A stretch of 64,000 nucleotides of DNA from UBA1240 sp045599185 (GTDB taxonomy: Bacteria > Spirochaetota > Spirochaetia > Treponematales > Treponemataceae). The notes beneath the pieces are model-generated. The model worked only from the letters and a program-made list of their open reading frames with translations. It was not told the DNA's origin and ran no database searches. Below are positions 26,901-34,070 of the stretch, piece after piece. Made by a program: the position numbers and the translations under genes. Where the stretch lies: NCBI GenBank assembly GCA_045599185.1, contig JAZRVO010000015.1, positions 147,214 to 211,213 on the forward strand. Reading direction: 5' to 3'. The stretch's first letter is position 1. Every line of letters begins with the position of its first letter.

Positions 26901-27177
26901 GTTTGTGGATCTTGCGAAATCCTATAATTTTGCAAGCCTTGCAGACAGGCAGGCTTCGGGCTTTAAGGTTAATTCGTTTAAAATGCAGCTTACCCACGAC
27001 CTTCATGACTGGAACGTTAATTCCAAGCTGGAAATTTCACCGCGTATGATTTACGAAAACGGTTACAGTCATCTGGACTATACACCGGCTTTTTCGTTCA
27101 GTGCCGTGTGGAAACCGCTGCCTGCCGCAAAAGCTGAAATTGTGGACGAATACGGCAAAGTTCAGCTGAACCCGTAA
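23974..27177 (+). CDS. LptD-like (OstA family) outer-membrane protein
   Basis: 1067 residues. ATG 23974 is chosen because it begins a signal peptide (hydrophobic LIFLLAAFAFMCLTAHSAFA). Starts further upstream lie in the MITE-like element. Residues about 40-200 form an OstA/LptA-like jellyroll repeat (VQFSGDVLLTVEKGSTSIEVYADTVNYD, MIYASGSVIM). The segment RIPVLYLPFFYYPKDEMIFNPSFGYRPRVGYYTQTT is typical of LptD, and the C-terminal 600 residues are beta-barrel-like with alternating aromatic strands. It is the counterpart of the T. pallidum protein encoded next to uvrA. Treponemes lack classical LPS, so the exported lipid or glycolipid is unclear. Confidence 0.85.
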   Translation: MAEFCKKHKNKLIFLLAAFAFMCLTAHSAFAETIKSKVTIVRAIRTQNFKDRKTGRDIVQFSGDVLLTVEKGSTSIEVYADTVNYDRERSMIYASGSVIMDESISDTTSRRLEGDSLLLNASTLEGIFDDFKFNQKQKAQINSNSGTELVISAELFARDDSGTAVFKNGTITFCDEPDPHWQIKASRLWLLPGNEFAFLNGLLYVGRIPVLYLPFFYYPKDEMIFNPSFGYRPRVGYYTQTTTYIIGRKPLPKPGDSNDAGYSFTQVNQLYEQTREGLFLRNLDTPVEDNESRDFVKILADLYSNLGGMAGVQGEFHPKDTFIQTIDFAALGAKTRNLYYLQDDALYSPKNEKGKSEWNSSSLFGKKVPLRYFTDLGISGKNESLSIALRLPLYSDPFFKADFLNRSENMDWVGFFTQQGISTERENDLYQDAVLDSYKWRLNGSFSPEMKNVSPFFRFSVSNFESYVDWQAKNNEAVKNSVAPDRQFYYPDEIVPLNADVAITGTIVDYIEENYAQKQIERRFVEEYFKRQDEIAGKGENYAESLKLEKPSDFVLSGDYESFLNAGTDEDFPFPVLGTPRLPVKEIGGFTYSLKYSLNPQLRSLYKYSPQAWPTPASSAWNDFMNNFFSVSGTSSIDSVVKWRNGFFELDNSIVFDGVYQRHPSVNGKYYGNGETASQVALSDILARKAEIKSVNSLILRPLALTDSFAETSISYNSTIRLLRRQTDENGANTASFSLLGPKWDDKTFEEHNVTVDFVASTEDVKEEIKVKSALPPLLPKHEVEVVFKIPHFETKTETGVAVHSKTDNSWYVLPVINQVSVAGFEDQLHLTQTVKYMPNGQYYDYFNTGLTFGGLSLEFSEIYTSGYTYNPVTGWKSNGEMKFRPYHGVIRYDMPRKTYYFWKDRIVVTPTLNTSVVFDFLKPTASYFTFSPGLDFSINEFLHVEFSSDHRNDVIFRYVQDGLGKSDWLPGETNWFVDLAKSYNFASLADRQASGFKVNSFKMQLTHDLHDWNVNSKLEISPRMIYENGYSHLDYTPAFSFSAVWKPLPAAKAEIVDEYGKVQLNP

Positions 27178-27188
27178 CCGCCGCACAC

Positions 27189-27279
27189 CTTTAAAAAGGC
27201 CGCAGTTTTTTTGCATTGCAAAAAAAACTGTGTCTTGGGCATAGACAATTGGTAGTTGCAGAAAATCAAGAAGCCCAAG
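27189..27279 (+). repeat. H1-H2 two-hairpin unit e, upstream of phoH
   Basis: H1 is CAGTTTTTTTGCA/TGCAAAAAAAACTG (about 27202-27230). H2 is CTTGGGC/GCCCAAG (27234-27279) with loop motif ATAGACAATTGGTAGTTGCA followed by GAAAA. Compared with unit d (CTTGTGC/GCACAAG), the T-A pair in the stem is replaced by G-C on both sides, a compensatory change. It ends 2 bp before the phoH -35 box. H1 may also terminate lptD transcription. Confidence 0.8.
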
Positions 27280-27281
27280 CC

Positions 27282-27310
27282 TTGACTCAATAGCTTTGCG
27301 AATATAAAAT
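27282..27310 (+). promoter_or_regulatory. phoH promoter (leaderless geometry)
   Basis: TTGACT (27282-27287), a 17-bp spacer and TAAAAT (27305-27310), 7 nt before the GTG start. The distances are the same as at uvrA. Confidence 0.68.
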
Positions 27311-27317
27311 TGTTTTG

Positions 27318-28370
27318 GTGGACTCTACATATACCATTGTCGTTTCAGATTCAGAGATTTTATCTAAGCTGTGCGGCACTAATGATAGTAATTTACGACT
27401 CATCGAACAGCACTTGGGTGTTCCGGTTTTTGCCTGCGGTAATGAACTTACCGTTGCTGACGCCGATTCCGCTTTGTGCAGGCGTTTCAGGCAGATTGTT
27501 GACCGCATAGCCTACGAAGCTTCCAAAGGTGCCGAACCCGGTGCTGACATGATTTATTCTATACTGCACGACAATTTTACCGGCAGTTCTGAACAGAAAC
27601 AGGGCAATTTTTCAGGTTCAGCCCGTGACGATGATTTTTCAGATAATTCACAGACCATAGATCAGGCCCTTTCAGAAATTCAGAATAATTCCTGTAATTT
27701 TTCTGACCTTTACATACAGATTCCAGGCGGCGTACGGCGCATTTACCCCAAAACTTTGGGGCAGGCAAAACTGGTGCAGGGCATGCGCAGCCACGACATG
27801 GTTTTTGCCATTGGACCTGCCGGTTGCGGCAAAACTTTTCTGGCTGTTGCCCAGGCTTTGCAGCTGCTTTTAAGCCGTAAAAAGCGAAAGCTGGTGCTTA
27901 CGCGCCCGGTGGTAGAAGCCGGTGAAAGCCTTGGTTTTTTGCCCGGAGACCTGGAACAGAAAATAAACCCGTATCTTAGGCCGTTGTATGATGCAATGGA
28001 AAACCTTCTGCCGCGTGAAATCCTTCGCAGAATGGATGAATCCGGAATGATTGAAATTGCGCCCTTAGCTTATATGCGCGGGCGCACACTTGATAATTGT
28101 GTTGTGCTTTTGGACGAAGCACAGAATACTACCGTGGAACAGATGAAAATGTTTCTTACGCGTATGGGGGAAGGGTCGAAAGTATTCGTTACTGGCGACA
28201 TCAGTCAAATAGATTTGCCGAAGCGGGTTCGTTCTGGTTTGGTTCATGCTAAAAATGTACTTTCTAAAATTGATGAAATATGTTTTTTGGAAATGGACGG
28301 CGAAGACGTGGTACGTAATCCGCTGGTAAAAAAAATAATTCAGGCTTACGAAGATGCAAAAGAAGAATAG
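27318..28370 (+). CDS. PhoH family ATPase (PhoH-like protein)
   Basis: 350 residues from GTG 27318 (a TTG at 27315 is also possible). The N-terminal KH-like region holds RLIEQHLGVPVFACGNELTV. The PhoH core has YIQIPGGVRRIYPKTLGQAKLVQGMRSHDMVFAIGPAGCGKTFLAVAQAL with Walker A GPAGCGKT near 165-172, LTRPVVEAGESLGFLPGDLEQKINPYLRPLYDA, and Walker B VVLLDEAQN followed by FVTGDISQIDLP. PhoH-like ATPases act in RNA metabolism, and the linked ybeY gene fits that. The start lacks a Shine-Dalgarno sequence. The stop overlaps the next gene by 17 bp. Confidence 0.93.
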   Translation: MDSTYTIVVSDSEILSKLCGTNDSNLRLIEQHLGVPVFACGNELTVADADSALCRRFRQIVDRIAYEASKGAEPGADMIYSILHDNFTGSSEQKQGNFSGSARDDDFSDNSQTIDQALSEIQNNSCNFSDLYIQIPGGVRRIYPKTLGQAKLVQGMRSHDMVFAIGPAGCGKTFLAVAQALQLLLSRKKRKLVLTRPVVEAGESLGFLPGDLEQKINPYLRPLYDAMENLLPREILRRMDESGMIEIAPLAYMRGRTLDNCVVLLDEAQNTTVEQMKMFLTRMGEGSKVFVTGDISQIDLPKRVRSGLVHAKNVLSKIDEICFLEMDGEDVVRNPLVKKIIQAYEDAKEE

Positions 28371-30084
28371 AAGAAGAGCCACCAAAGAAAAGGTTTTTGC
28401 CAAATTCTGGTTAGCTGCCGGGGAAAAAATCAAGGCACAGTCGGCAACAATTTTAATTCTGCTGGTTACTTTTATTGCCATGCTGGGCATTACCTTTATT
28501 GATTATGCTACCCGTGAAGCGGCTGCTACTGCCAATTATGCGGATTATGAAGTCGGTCAGATTTCTGACATAACGGTAATTGCCAAGCGCAACATTGTGC
28601 CGATTGGTAGTCAGGGCATAAGCATTAAGGCCGGTGAAAAAATCATCAGGAAGGGTTTTCCGATTACGGAAGAAGCCTATAAAAAACTTCAGGCAATTTC
28701 AAAAACAAATGAAAAACTGGACGCAAAAGGTTTTATGCGTTCTTTTGTATATTTGATTCTTCTTATTATAATAATTGTACTTTTGTTTAAGGCTACAATA
28801 CGCGGGCAAAACCTTGAAACTCGTGAAACTATCTTTTTAAGTGTTCTTTTCTTTATAGTATATACAATTGCATCGCTGGTAATTAACATACCAACTTTTT
28901 CTTCGCCTTTTGCGCTGGTGGCTGTTTTACCATGTGCATTGGGTTCAATGCTGGTCTGCATTTTGATAAGTCTGCCGGTAGCCAACTGCGCTTCGGTTGT
29001 TATGGCTTTAAGTGTTCTTGTTGCTACTTCTTTCAGGCTTGAAGCTTTTCTTTTTGTTTTAATTTCTTCGCTTGCTGGTGCCCGGCTGGTTTATAAAATG
29101 GAAAAACGCATGGGCTTTATTCATATAAGTGCAATTCTTGTAATTGTTCACATGGTTCTGTTTTTTGCCCTGCATTTTATTTTTCCAAGGCAGCAGATGC
29201 AGCTGGTTGGCTGTCTGGCCGGTGTTGCATTTAACGGTTTTATTTCCGGCGTTCTGGCTTTGGGCTTTTTAACGCCGCTTGAAGCTTTTCTGAATACCGT
29301 TACAACTTTCCGCCTGATGGATTTGTCTGACCTTAACAGCCCGATTATGAAGCACATGCTTTTAACTGCGCCCGGAACTTACAGCCATTCCGTTATGGTT
29401 GCAACGCTTGCAGAAAACGCCTGCCGCGAAATTAAGGCAAATTCACTTTTGGCGCGTGTCGGCGCCTATTATCACGATTTGGGAAAACTGGAAAACCCTG
29501 AATATTTTGTAGAAAACCAGACCGGCGGCAACAAGCACGACGAACTGAATCCGAGTCTTTCGGTTTCAATTATCCGCAGGCACGTGCGACGGGGTGTTGA
29601 AAAAGCCCAGCAGCTGCATTTGCCGGAAGAAGTTATTGACATTATTGCCGAACACCACGGGAACAGCGTTGTGGGTTATTTTTTCAACGAGGCAAAAAAA
29701 CTTGACGAGAATGTTTCGCCTGATGATTACCGATATATTGGTAATCCGCCTTCAAGCAAGGAAGCGGCGGTTGTAATGCTTGCAGACACTGTAGAAGCTG
29801 CCTGCCGTACTTTGGAAAAACCCACGGCACCGCGTCTGGAAAAGTTTATCGGTATGCTGGTAATGAAAAAATACGAAGAAAGGCAGCTGGATAATTCTGA
29901 CCTGACGTTTAAGGAACTGGATAAAATTCAGGACGTTTTTGTAAATATTTTAACTGGTTATTATCATTCGCGTATTGAATACCCCAACCAGAAAGACCCG
30001 GACAAAGCCGGCGAAACTGGCAGGGCAGAAAAAACTGAAAAGGGTGAAAACGCTGGCCAAAAGGAAAAAGAAAATGAAAAATGA
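28354..30084 (+). CDS. HD-domain membrane phosphodiesterase, PgpH/YqfF-like (short form)
   Basis: 576 residues. A transmembrane helix near 30-50 is followed by a short extracytoplasmic segment (about 70 residues), then a 6-7 helix membrane block at about 130-320. The cytoplasmic HD domain follows: TAPGTYSHSVMVATLAENA, the HD pair in VGAYYHDLGKLENP, and EHHGNS. The family (7TMR-HD) hydrolyses c-di-AMP in Firmicutes. The periplasmic 7TMR-HDED sensor of about 250 residues is much reduced here. The C-terminal 40 residues are Lys/Glu rich. It sits between phoH and ybeY, the usual order in many bacteria, with overlaps on both sides that imply translational coupling. Confidence 0.88.
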   Translation: MQKKNRRRATKEKVFAKFWLAAGEKIKAQSATILILLVTFIAMLGITFIDYATREAAATANYADYEVGQISDITVIAKRNIVPIGSQGISIKAGEKIIRKGFPITEEAYKKLQAISKTNEKLDAKGFMRSFVYLILLIIIIVLLFKATIRGQNLETRETIFLSVLFFIVYTIASLVINIPTFSSPFALVAVLPCALGSMLVCILISLPVANCASVVMALSVLVATSFRLEAFLFVLISSLAGARLVYKMEKRMGFIHISAILVIVHMVLFFALHFIFPRQQMQLVGCLAGVAFNGFISGVLALGFLTPLEAFLNTVTTFRLMDLSDLNSPIMKHMLLTAPGTYSHSVMVATLAENACREIKANSLLARVGAYYHDLGKLENPEYFVENQTGGNKHDELNPSLSVSIIRRHVRRGVEKAQQLHLPEEVIDIIAEHHGNSVVGYFFNEAKKLDENVSPDDYRYIGNPPSSKEAAVVMLADTVEAACRTLEKPTAPRLEKFIGMLVMKKYEERQLDNSDLTFKELDKIQDVFVNILTGYYHSRIEYPNQKDPDKAGETGRAEKTEKGENAGQKEKENEK

Positions 30085-30538
30085 AATTTTTGTTGAAATG
30101 GAAGAAACTTGTGCAGCACCTGCGTGGTTTGATAACGTTAAGCCTTTTGTAACCAAGGTTCTGGAAAACCTTGAAAAAGACCACTGGGAACTTTCCGTTC
30201 TGTTTTGCAACGATGCATTTATTTGGGACTTGAACAAGCAGTACCGCCATATAGACAATCCCACTGACGTGCTTAGTTTTGAACAGGGCGACGAATATAC
30301 TGATGAAAATGACGAAATCTGGTTTACCGCCGGTGACATTGTAATCAGTTTGGATACATTAAAAACCAACTGCACTGAATTTGGCGTAACGGAAAATGAA
30401 GAATTGAAGCGTCTTTTGATTCACGGTGTTCTGCATTTAAGCGGAATGGATCACAGTGACAATTCGCCGGAACAGCCTATGCTTAAATTTCAGGAAGAAA
30501 TTCTTGCAAAAATGGCAGATGACAATATCATTCAATAG
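30074..30538 (+). CDS. ybeY: Endoribonuclease YbeY
   Basis: 154 residues. The zinc-binding motif HGVLHLSGMDH (His-x3-His-x5-His) near the C-terminus is diagnostic, preceded by NPTDVLSFEQGDE and AGDIVIS. YbeY is involved in 16S rRNA 3' maturation and ribosome quality control. ATG 30074 overlaps the end of the HD gene by 11 bp and follows AAGGAAAAAG. An in-frame start at 29975 would add 33 Lys-rich residues read through the upstream gene and is rejected. Confidence 0.96.
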   Translation: MKNEIFVEMEETCAAPAWFDNVKPFVTKVLENLEKDHWELSVLFCNDAFIWDLNKQYRHIDNPTDVLSFEQGDEYTDENDEIWFTAGDIVISLDTLKTNCTEFGVTENEELKRLLIHGVLHLSGMDHSDNSPEQPMLKFQEEILAKMADDNIIQ

Positions 30539-30546
30539 GAAAAGAA

Positions 30547-31335
30547 ATGAAAGTATTAGATAAAATTTTTGGTAAATCCTCTGAGGAGGAACCTCACAGT
30601 ACCGGGCCGGACGCGGCTGAACAGGAACAGATTCTTGAAGAAAAACGTGACATGATTAAGGGAATTGAAGACCTTTCTGAAACTTCGGTAAAGGAAGTTA
30701 TGATTCCGCGCATCGATGTTGATTTCATTTCGGCAGAAATGTCAATGGAAGAGATTCTGGCGGCGGTTACTGCCAGCGGCCACTCGCGTTTTCCGGTATA
30801 CAGCGGTTCAATTGACAACGTTACCGGCATTCTTCACGTTAAGGATTTGCTTAGAAATGCGGTGGCACATTCGCCTTTAGAAATAGAAAAAATAATTCGT
30901 AAACCTTTTTTTGTTCCGGAATCTAAACGTATCGACAGTTTGTTACGAGAATTTAAAAGACGGCATGTTCATATTGCAATTGCAATTGATGAATATGGCG
31001 GAATTTCCGGCATTGTTTGTATGGAAGACATCATTGAGCAGATTGTTGGCGATATTCAGGACGAGTTTGACAACGAGCGTGAAGACATTCTTTCGGTGGG
31101 CGAGGGCATGTACCTTTGTGACGCGCGCATAAATGTTGAAGAACTTAACGAAGAAATTTCGGCAGATTTTCCCAATGAAGAATTTGATACGCTTGGCGGT
31201 TTTGTTTTTGATTTGTTCGGGAAAATTCCTGTTAAATACGAAAAAGTTAGCTGGAATAATTACGATTTTATCGTGCAGGACATGGAAGGTCACCGAATCA
31301 ATCAGGTAAAAGTGATTAAACACGAAGAATCTTAA
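30547..31335 (+). CDS. tlyC: CBS-domain protein, CorC/TlyC family
   Basis: 262 residues. ETSVKEVMIPRIDVDFI opens the pair of CBS domains (about 50-170), with HSRFPVYSGSIDNVTGILHVKDLL and HIAIAIDEYGGISGIVCMEDIIEQIVGDIQDEFD. A CorC/HlyC C-terminal domain follows (LCDARINVEELNEEISADFPNEEFDTLGGFVFDLFGKIP). There is no DUF21 membrane domain, so it is the short soluble form known as TlyC or CorC. The haemolysin label is historical; the likely role is divalent cation homeostasis or a ybeY-linked function. It lies 8 bp after ybeY. Confidence 0.9.
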   Translation: MKVLDKIFGKSSEEEPHSTGPDAAEQEQILEEKRDMIKGIEDLSETSVKEVMIPRIDVDFISAEMSMEEILAAVTASGHSRFPVYSGSIDNVTGILHVKDLLRNAVAHSPLEIEKIIRKPFFVPESKRIDSLLREFKRRHVHIAIAIDEYGGISGIVCMEDIIEQIVGDIQDEFDNEREDILSVGEGMYLCDARINVEELNEEISADFPNEEFDTLGGFVFDLFGKIPVKYEKVSWNNYDFIVQDMEGHRINQVKVIKHEES

Positions 31336-31357
31336 AAAACGCGGGTGGGGCGGTTTA

Positions 31358-33370
31358 ATGAAAAAAATTCTAATTATTTGTGCACTTATTTGGTCAGTGG
31401 CGGTGGTTTTTCCCCAGGGCATTTTTAAAACAGAAAACAGAAAACCCACGGCATTAGATTTTTATGAACAGGGCAAAGACCAGCAGGAATCCCAGAACTG
31501 GTACCGGGCAACTGAACTTTTTCAGGAAGCCCTGCGCCTTAATTCTTCCTACGGGCAGGCCTGGCTTGCTTTGGCCGAATGTACTTACGCTTTGGGCGAA
31601 TACGATCTGGCAATTTCCTATGCAGATACTGCGGCGCAATACTTAAAAAGTACCACCAGCGTGCAGAACATTAAAGGCTTTTCTTTAATCGGACTAGGCC
31701 GTCTGGACGAAGCGCGTAAGGTTTTTGACAACATTCTGGCAAAATTCCCTAATGATACGGATGCACGTTTTGGTCTGGCGGAACTTGATATTTTTAACGG
31801 TAAAATGTCTGGTGCAGAAAGCTGGTATCTTGATGCGCTTAAACGCCAGCCTGAAAACCGCAAGGCTTTAATTTCCCTTGCACTGGTTTCTTACGAACTG
31901 GGCAAAACCAGAGCTGCCAAAGATTATGTTAATCAGGCTTTAAAATATCACAGCGACAATCCGGAAGTTCACTATTTTGCGGCCTATTTGCTGGCCCGTG
32001 ACGGCGACTGGGTAGAAGCAGAAGGCCGTGTTCGTTCGGCAATTCAGCTGCGCCCGGATTATGACGAAGCTTACAGCCTTCTGGCTTCAATTTTGTATTC
32101 TACAATGCGCTATCAGTCGGTAATTGATATTTGCGATTACCGCATCAGCAGGAACCGCCAGTATTCCTCTGCGTGGTATTTAAAGGGGCTGGCGCTTTCA
32201 CGGCTTAACCGGGTTGAAGAAGCAATCAAGGCCTATCAGACTGGTCTTGAAGTTGATCCGGAAGATGAAATTATGCGTGCCGCCATGGAACAGCTGGTTT
32301 GTTCTTATCTGAATGTTGAGGACAAACGTCGTACTGTATGGTCTCAGTGGCATACAAAAAAAGCAGAAGAATTTTCGCAGAAGTATCTGTCTTTTCAGGC
32401 ACGGCAGGAATATAAGCGTGCGCTGGTTATTAATCCTTCCAGCACAAGTTCGCGCATGGCATTTGCAGACATTCTTTTGCGCGATGGATACCCGGAAAAT
32501 TATCTGGCACAGCTTTGCTTTATTCGTGATCAGGGCAGTGAAACACAGGAAATTAAAGACAAAATTGAATCTTTTTCTTCCCTGCTGGAAGACAGTTTGT
32601 CGAACAAATGGCGTGTTGAACCTTTTTACATGGACAAAACCCGCTGTTCTGTAGGGTTGTATTATGTTCAGCCTGCGGTTCAGCTTGTACACCCGGACAG
32701 TGACCAGCTTACGGCTCAGATGCTCGCGGAAAATCTTTCCAATGATGGAAGGATGCGCGTAACGGCATACGGTTCTTCAATCAGCGGTTATGCAGAAGCT
32801 TTCAGGCTTTCGCGTCAGGGACAGCAGGATTATTTCGGCTTGGTTCAGTTTGAAGAAAATGAACGCGAACTTACCATTTCCCTTGATCTGTATGTTTCGC
32901 GCACTGGTAACAAGGCAGCGGAATTTAAGGTTTACCGCACTGGTAACAACCGTTACGCAAGTGCACTGCGCCGCTTAACGCAGGTTGTAAACAGCGCTAT
33001 GCCGGACAGGGGCAAAATTATTGCACGCAATGTTTCTACCGTTCTGCTTGATGTTGGCAGAAGCGACGGCGTAAAAAAAGACGACGTGTTTAATATTGTT
33101 AAACGCAACGGTGTTACAACTGCCGACCGTTCTATGGGCGTTGCCTATAAGGAAGACGACTTGTACGGTACTGTTACCGTTACGGAAGTTGGCGAAGAAA
33201 TTTGTGAAGGCATTATCAAGCAGAAAGGATTTTATGACCGCATCAATGTAAATGATGAAATTGTTTTGCCACCACAGGTTGCAGAAGCAGATCAGAAGGC
33301 TGAAGCCGAAGCCGTTGTTGCCGACAAGCAGAAACCGGTGCTCATCAATTTGATTAAGTCTATTCAGTAA
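31358..33370 (+). CDS. Secreted TPR-repeat protein
   Basis: 670 residues with a signal peptide (MKKILIICALIWSVAVVFPQ). Residues about 30-340 contain eight or more TPR units, for example ATELFQEALRLNSSYGQAWLALAE and AIKAYQTGLEVDPEDEIMRAAMEQL. The C-terminal half is not TPR. It has a segment with a folded alpha/beta look (VHPDSDQLTAQMLAENLSND) and a domain near 540-640 (RNVSTVLLDVGRSDGVKKDDVFNIVKR) resembling the small beta domains of secreted treponemal proteins. It ends the phoH-tlyC operon and is followed by a strong terminator. It is probably a periplasmic scaffold (inference). Confidence 0.8.
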   Translation: MKKILIICALIWSVAVVFPQGIFKTENRKPTALDFYEQGKDQQESQNWYRATELFQEALRLNSSYGQAWLALAECTYALGEYDLAISYADTAAQYLKSTTSVQNIKGFSLIGLGRLDEARKVFDNILAKFPNDTDARFGLAELDIFNGKMSGAESWYLDALKRQPENRKALISLALVSYELGKTRAAKDYVNQALKYHSDNPEVHYFAAYLLARDGDWVEAEGRVRSAIQLRPDYDEAYSLLASILYSTMRYQSVIDICDYRISRNRQYSSAWYLKGLALSRLNRVEEAIKAYQTGLEVDPEDEIMRAAMEQLVCSYLNVEDKRRTVWSQWHTKKAEEFSQKYLSFQARQEYKRALVINPSSTSSRMAFADILLRDGYPENYLAQLCFIRDQGSETQEIKDKIESFSSLLEDSLSNKWRVEPFYMDKTRCSVGLYYVQPAVQLVHPDSDQLTAQMLAENLSNDGRMRVTAYGSSISGYAEAFRLSRQGQQDYFGLVQFEENERELTISLDLYVSRTGNKAAEFKVYRTGNNRYASALRRLTQVVNSAMPDRGKIIARNVSTVLLDVGRSDGVKKDDVFNIVKRNGVTTADRSMGVAYKEDDLYGTVTVTEVGEEICEGIIKQKGFYDRINVNDEIVLPPQVAEADQKAEAEAVVADKQKPVLINLIKSIQ

Positions 33371-33399
33371 TTGCGGCTGCGGTTGCATTTAACTGTTAT

Positions 33400-33440
33400 A
33401 AAAGCAGGTTTCAAACTGAAAATTGAAGCCTGCTTTTTTT
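33400..33440 (+). terminator. Terminator after the TPR gene
   Basis: AAAAGCAGGTTTCAA and TTGAAGCCTGCTTTTTTT form a stem with one mismatch, ending in seven T residues. Confidence 0.9.
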
Positions 33441-33483
33441 GTAATTTTTTATAAATGCAGCCTAAAACTTGAAGCAACAGGTA

Positions 33484-33512
33484 TTGACATAAATAATGAA
33501 AATAATTAGTAT
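33484..33512 (+). promoter_or_regulatory. tRNA-Lys promoter
   Basis: TTGACA (33484-33489), a 17-bp spacer and TAGTAT (33507-33512), identical in boxes and spacing to the tRNA-Leu promoter. Confidence 0.83.
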
Positions 33513-33537
33513 ATAGACACTTGCGAAAGCTTGTTAC

Positions 33538-33610
33538 GGGCCACTAGCTCAGCTGGTAGAGCAACAGACTCTTAATCTGTGGGTCGATGGTTCGAACCCG
33601 TCGTGGCTCA
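33538..33610 (+). tRNA. tRNA-Lys (anticodon CTT)
   Basis: 73 nt. The acceptor stem GGGCCAC pairs with GTGGCTC (one G-T pair), and the discriminator base is A with no encoded CCA. The anticodon stem-loop is ACAGA-CTCTTAA-TCTGT with anticodon CTT. The D arm is AGCTCAGCTGGTAGAGC and the T arm is GGTTCGAACC. Confidence 0.97.
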
Positions 33611-33613
33611 TTA

Positions 33614-33646
33614 AATGCATCTGATAAAATCAGGTGCATTTTTTTT
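33614..33646 (+). terminator. tRNA-Lys terminator
   Basis: AATGCATCTGA, loop TAAAA, then TCAGGTGCATT followed by eight T residues. Confidence 0.93.
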
Positions 33647-33661
33647 GTTCAAAACTTTTAG

Positions 33662-34026
33662 GGTAAATTTCGAGTTTGGTATAAAAGGTCAAAAGCCATT
33701 TATTAATTGTGATAAAAACAGCTGCAAGAACAGGTCCTGTACTTGTGCTATTTATGTTATCTCTAACAGATACATTGAAGTATGCACAAGGTGCAGTTTG
33801 TAAATGGCAAACTGCAACGTTATACCGAATCGGACACGAAAAAATACGCCGTGCGCATGCACAAGTCTTTTTTTTCGTGCCCGTGCTCTGATGCAAGGTA
33901 CAGTTTTCTTTAAAACTGTACCTTGTGCCTAAACCAATGTCAGTTACAGAAAATGCATTTCGCACAAGCTGGGACTGTCGAAAGGCTGTTTTTTGAGGGT
34001 ATTTGATATAAACTCGACATTTGGCC
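33662..34026 (-). mobile_element. MITE-like repeat element B, carrying two H1-H2 units
   Basis: About 365 bp, the reverse-orientation relative of element A. The plus-strand left end AAATTTCGAGTTTGGTATAA and the right end, read in reverse (CAAATGTCGAGTTTATATC), are inverted relative to each other. Internally it shares with element A the GACTTGTGCATGCGCACGGCG block and the AACAGCCTTTCG and AATTGTGATAAAAACAGC blocks. It also has a reverse H2-H1 unit (H2 33742-33790, CTTGTGC/GCACAAG; H1 33793-33815, GCAGTTTG/CAAACTGC) and a forward H1-H2 unit (H1 33895-33924; H2 33922-33968, CTTGTGC/GCACAAG). It fills the spacer between tRNA-Lys and the ArsC-fold gene. No ORF encodes a plausible protein. Confidence 0.75.
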
Positions 34027-34070
34027 TTTTATATTTTCAGCATTTAACAGCAAACTTAAAGAGGAAAAAA

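Noticed and set aside
33630..34030. Short ORFs between tRNA-Lys and the ArsC-fold gene
   Set aside because: They lie inside MITE-like element B and share only repeat sequence with ORFs in element A.
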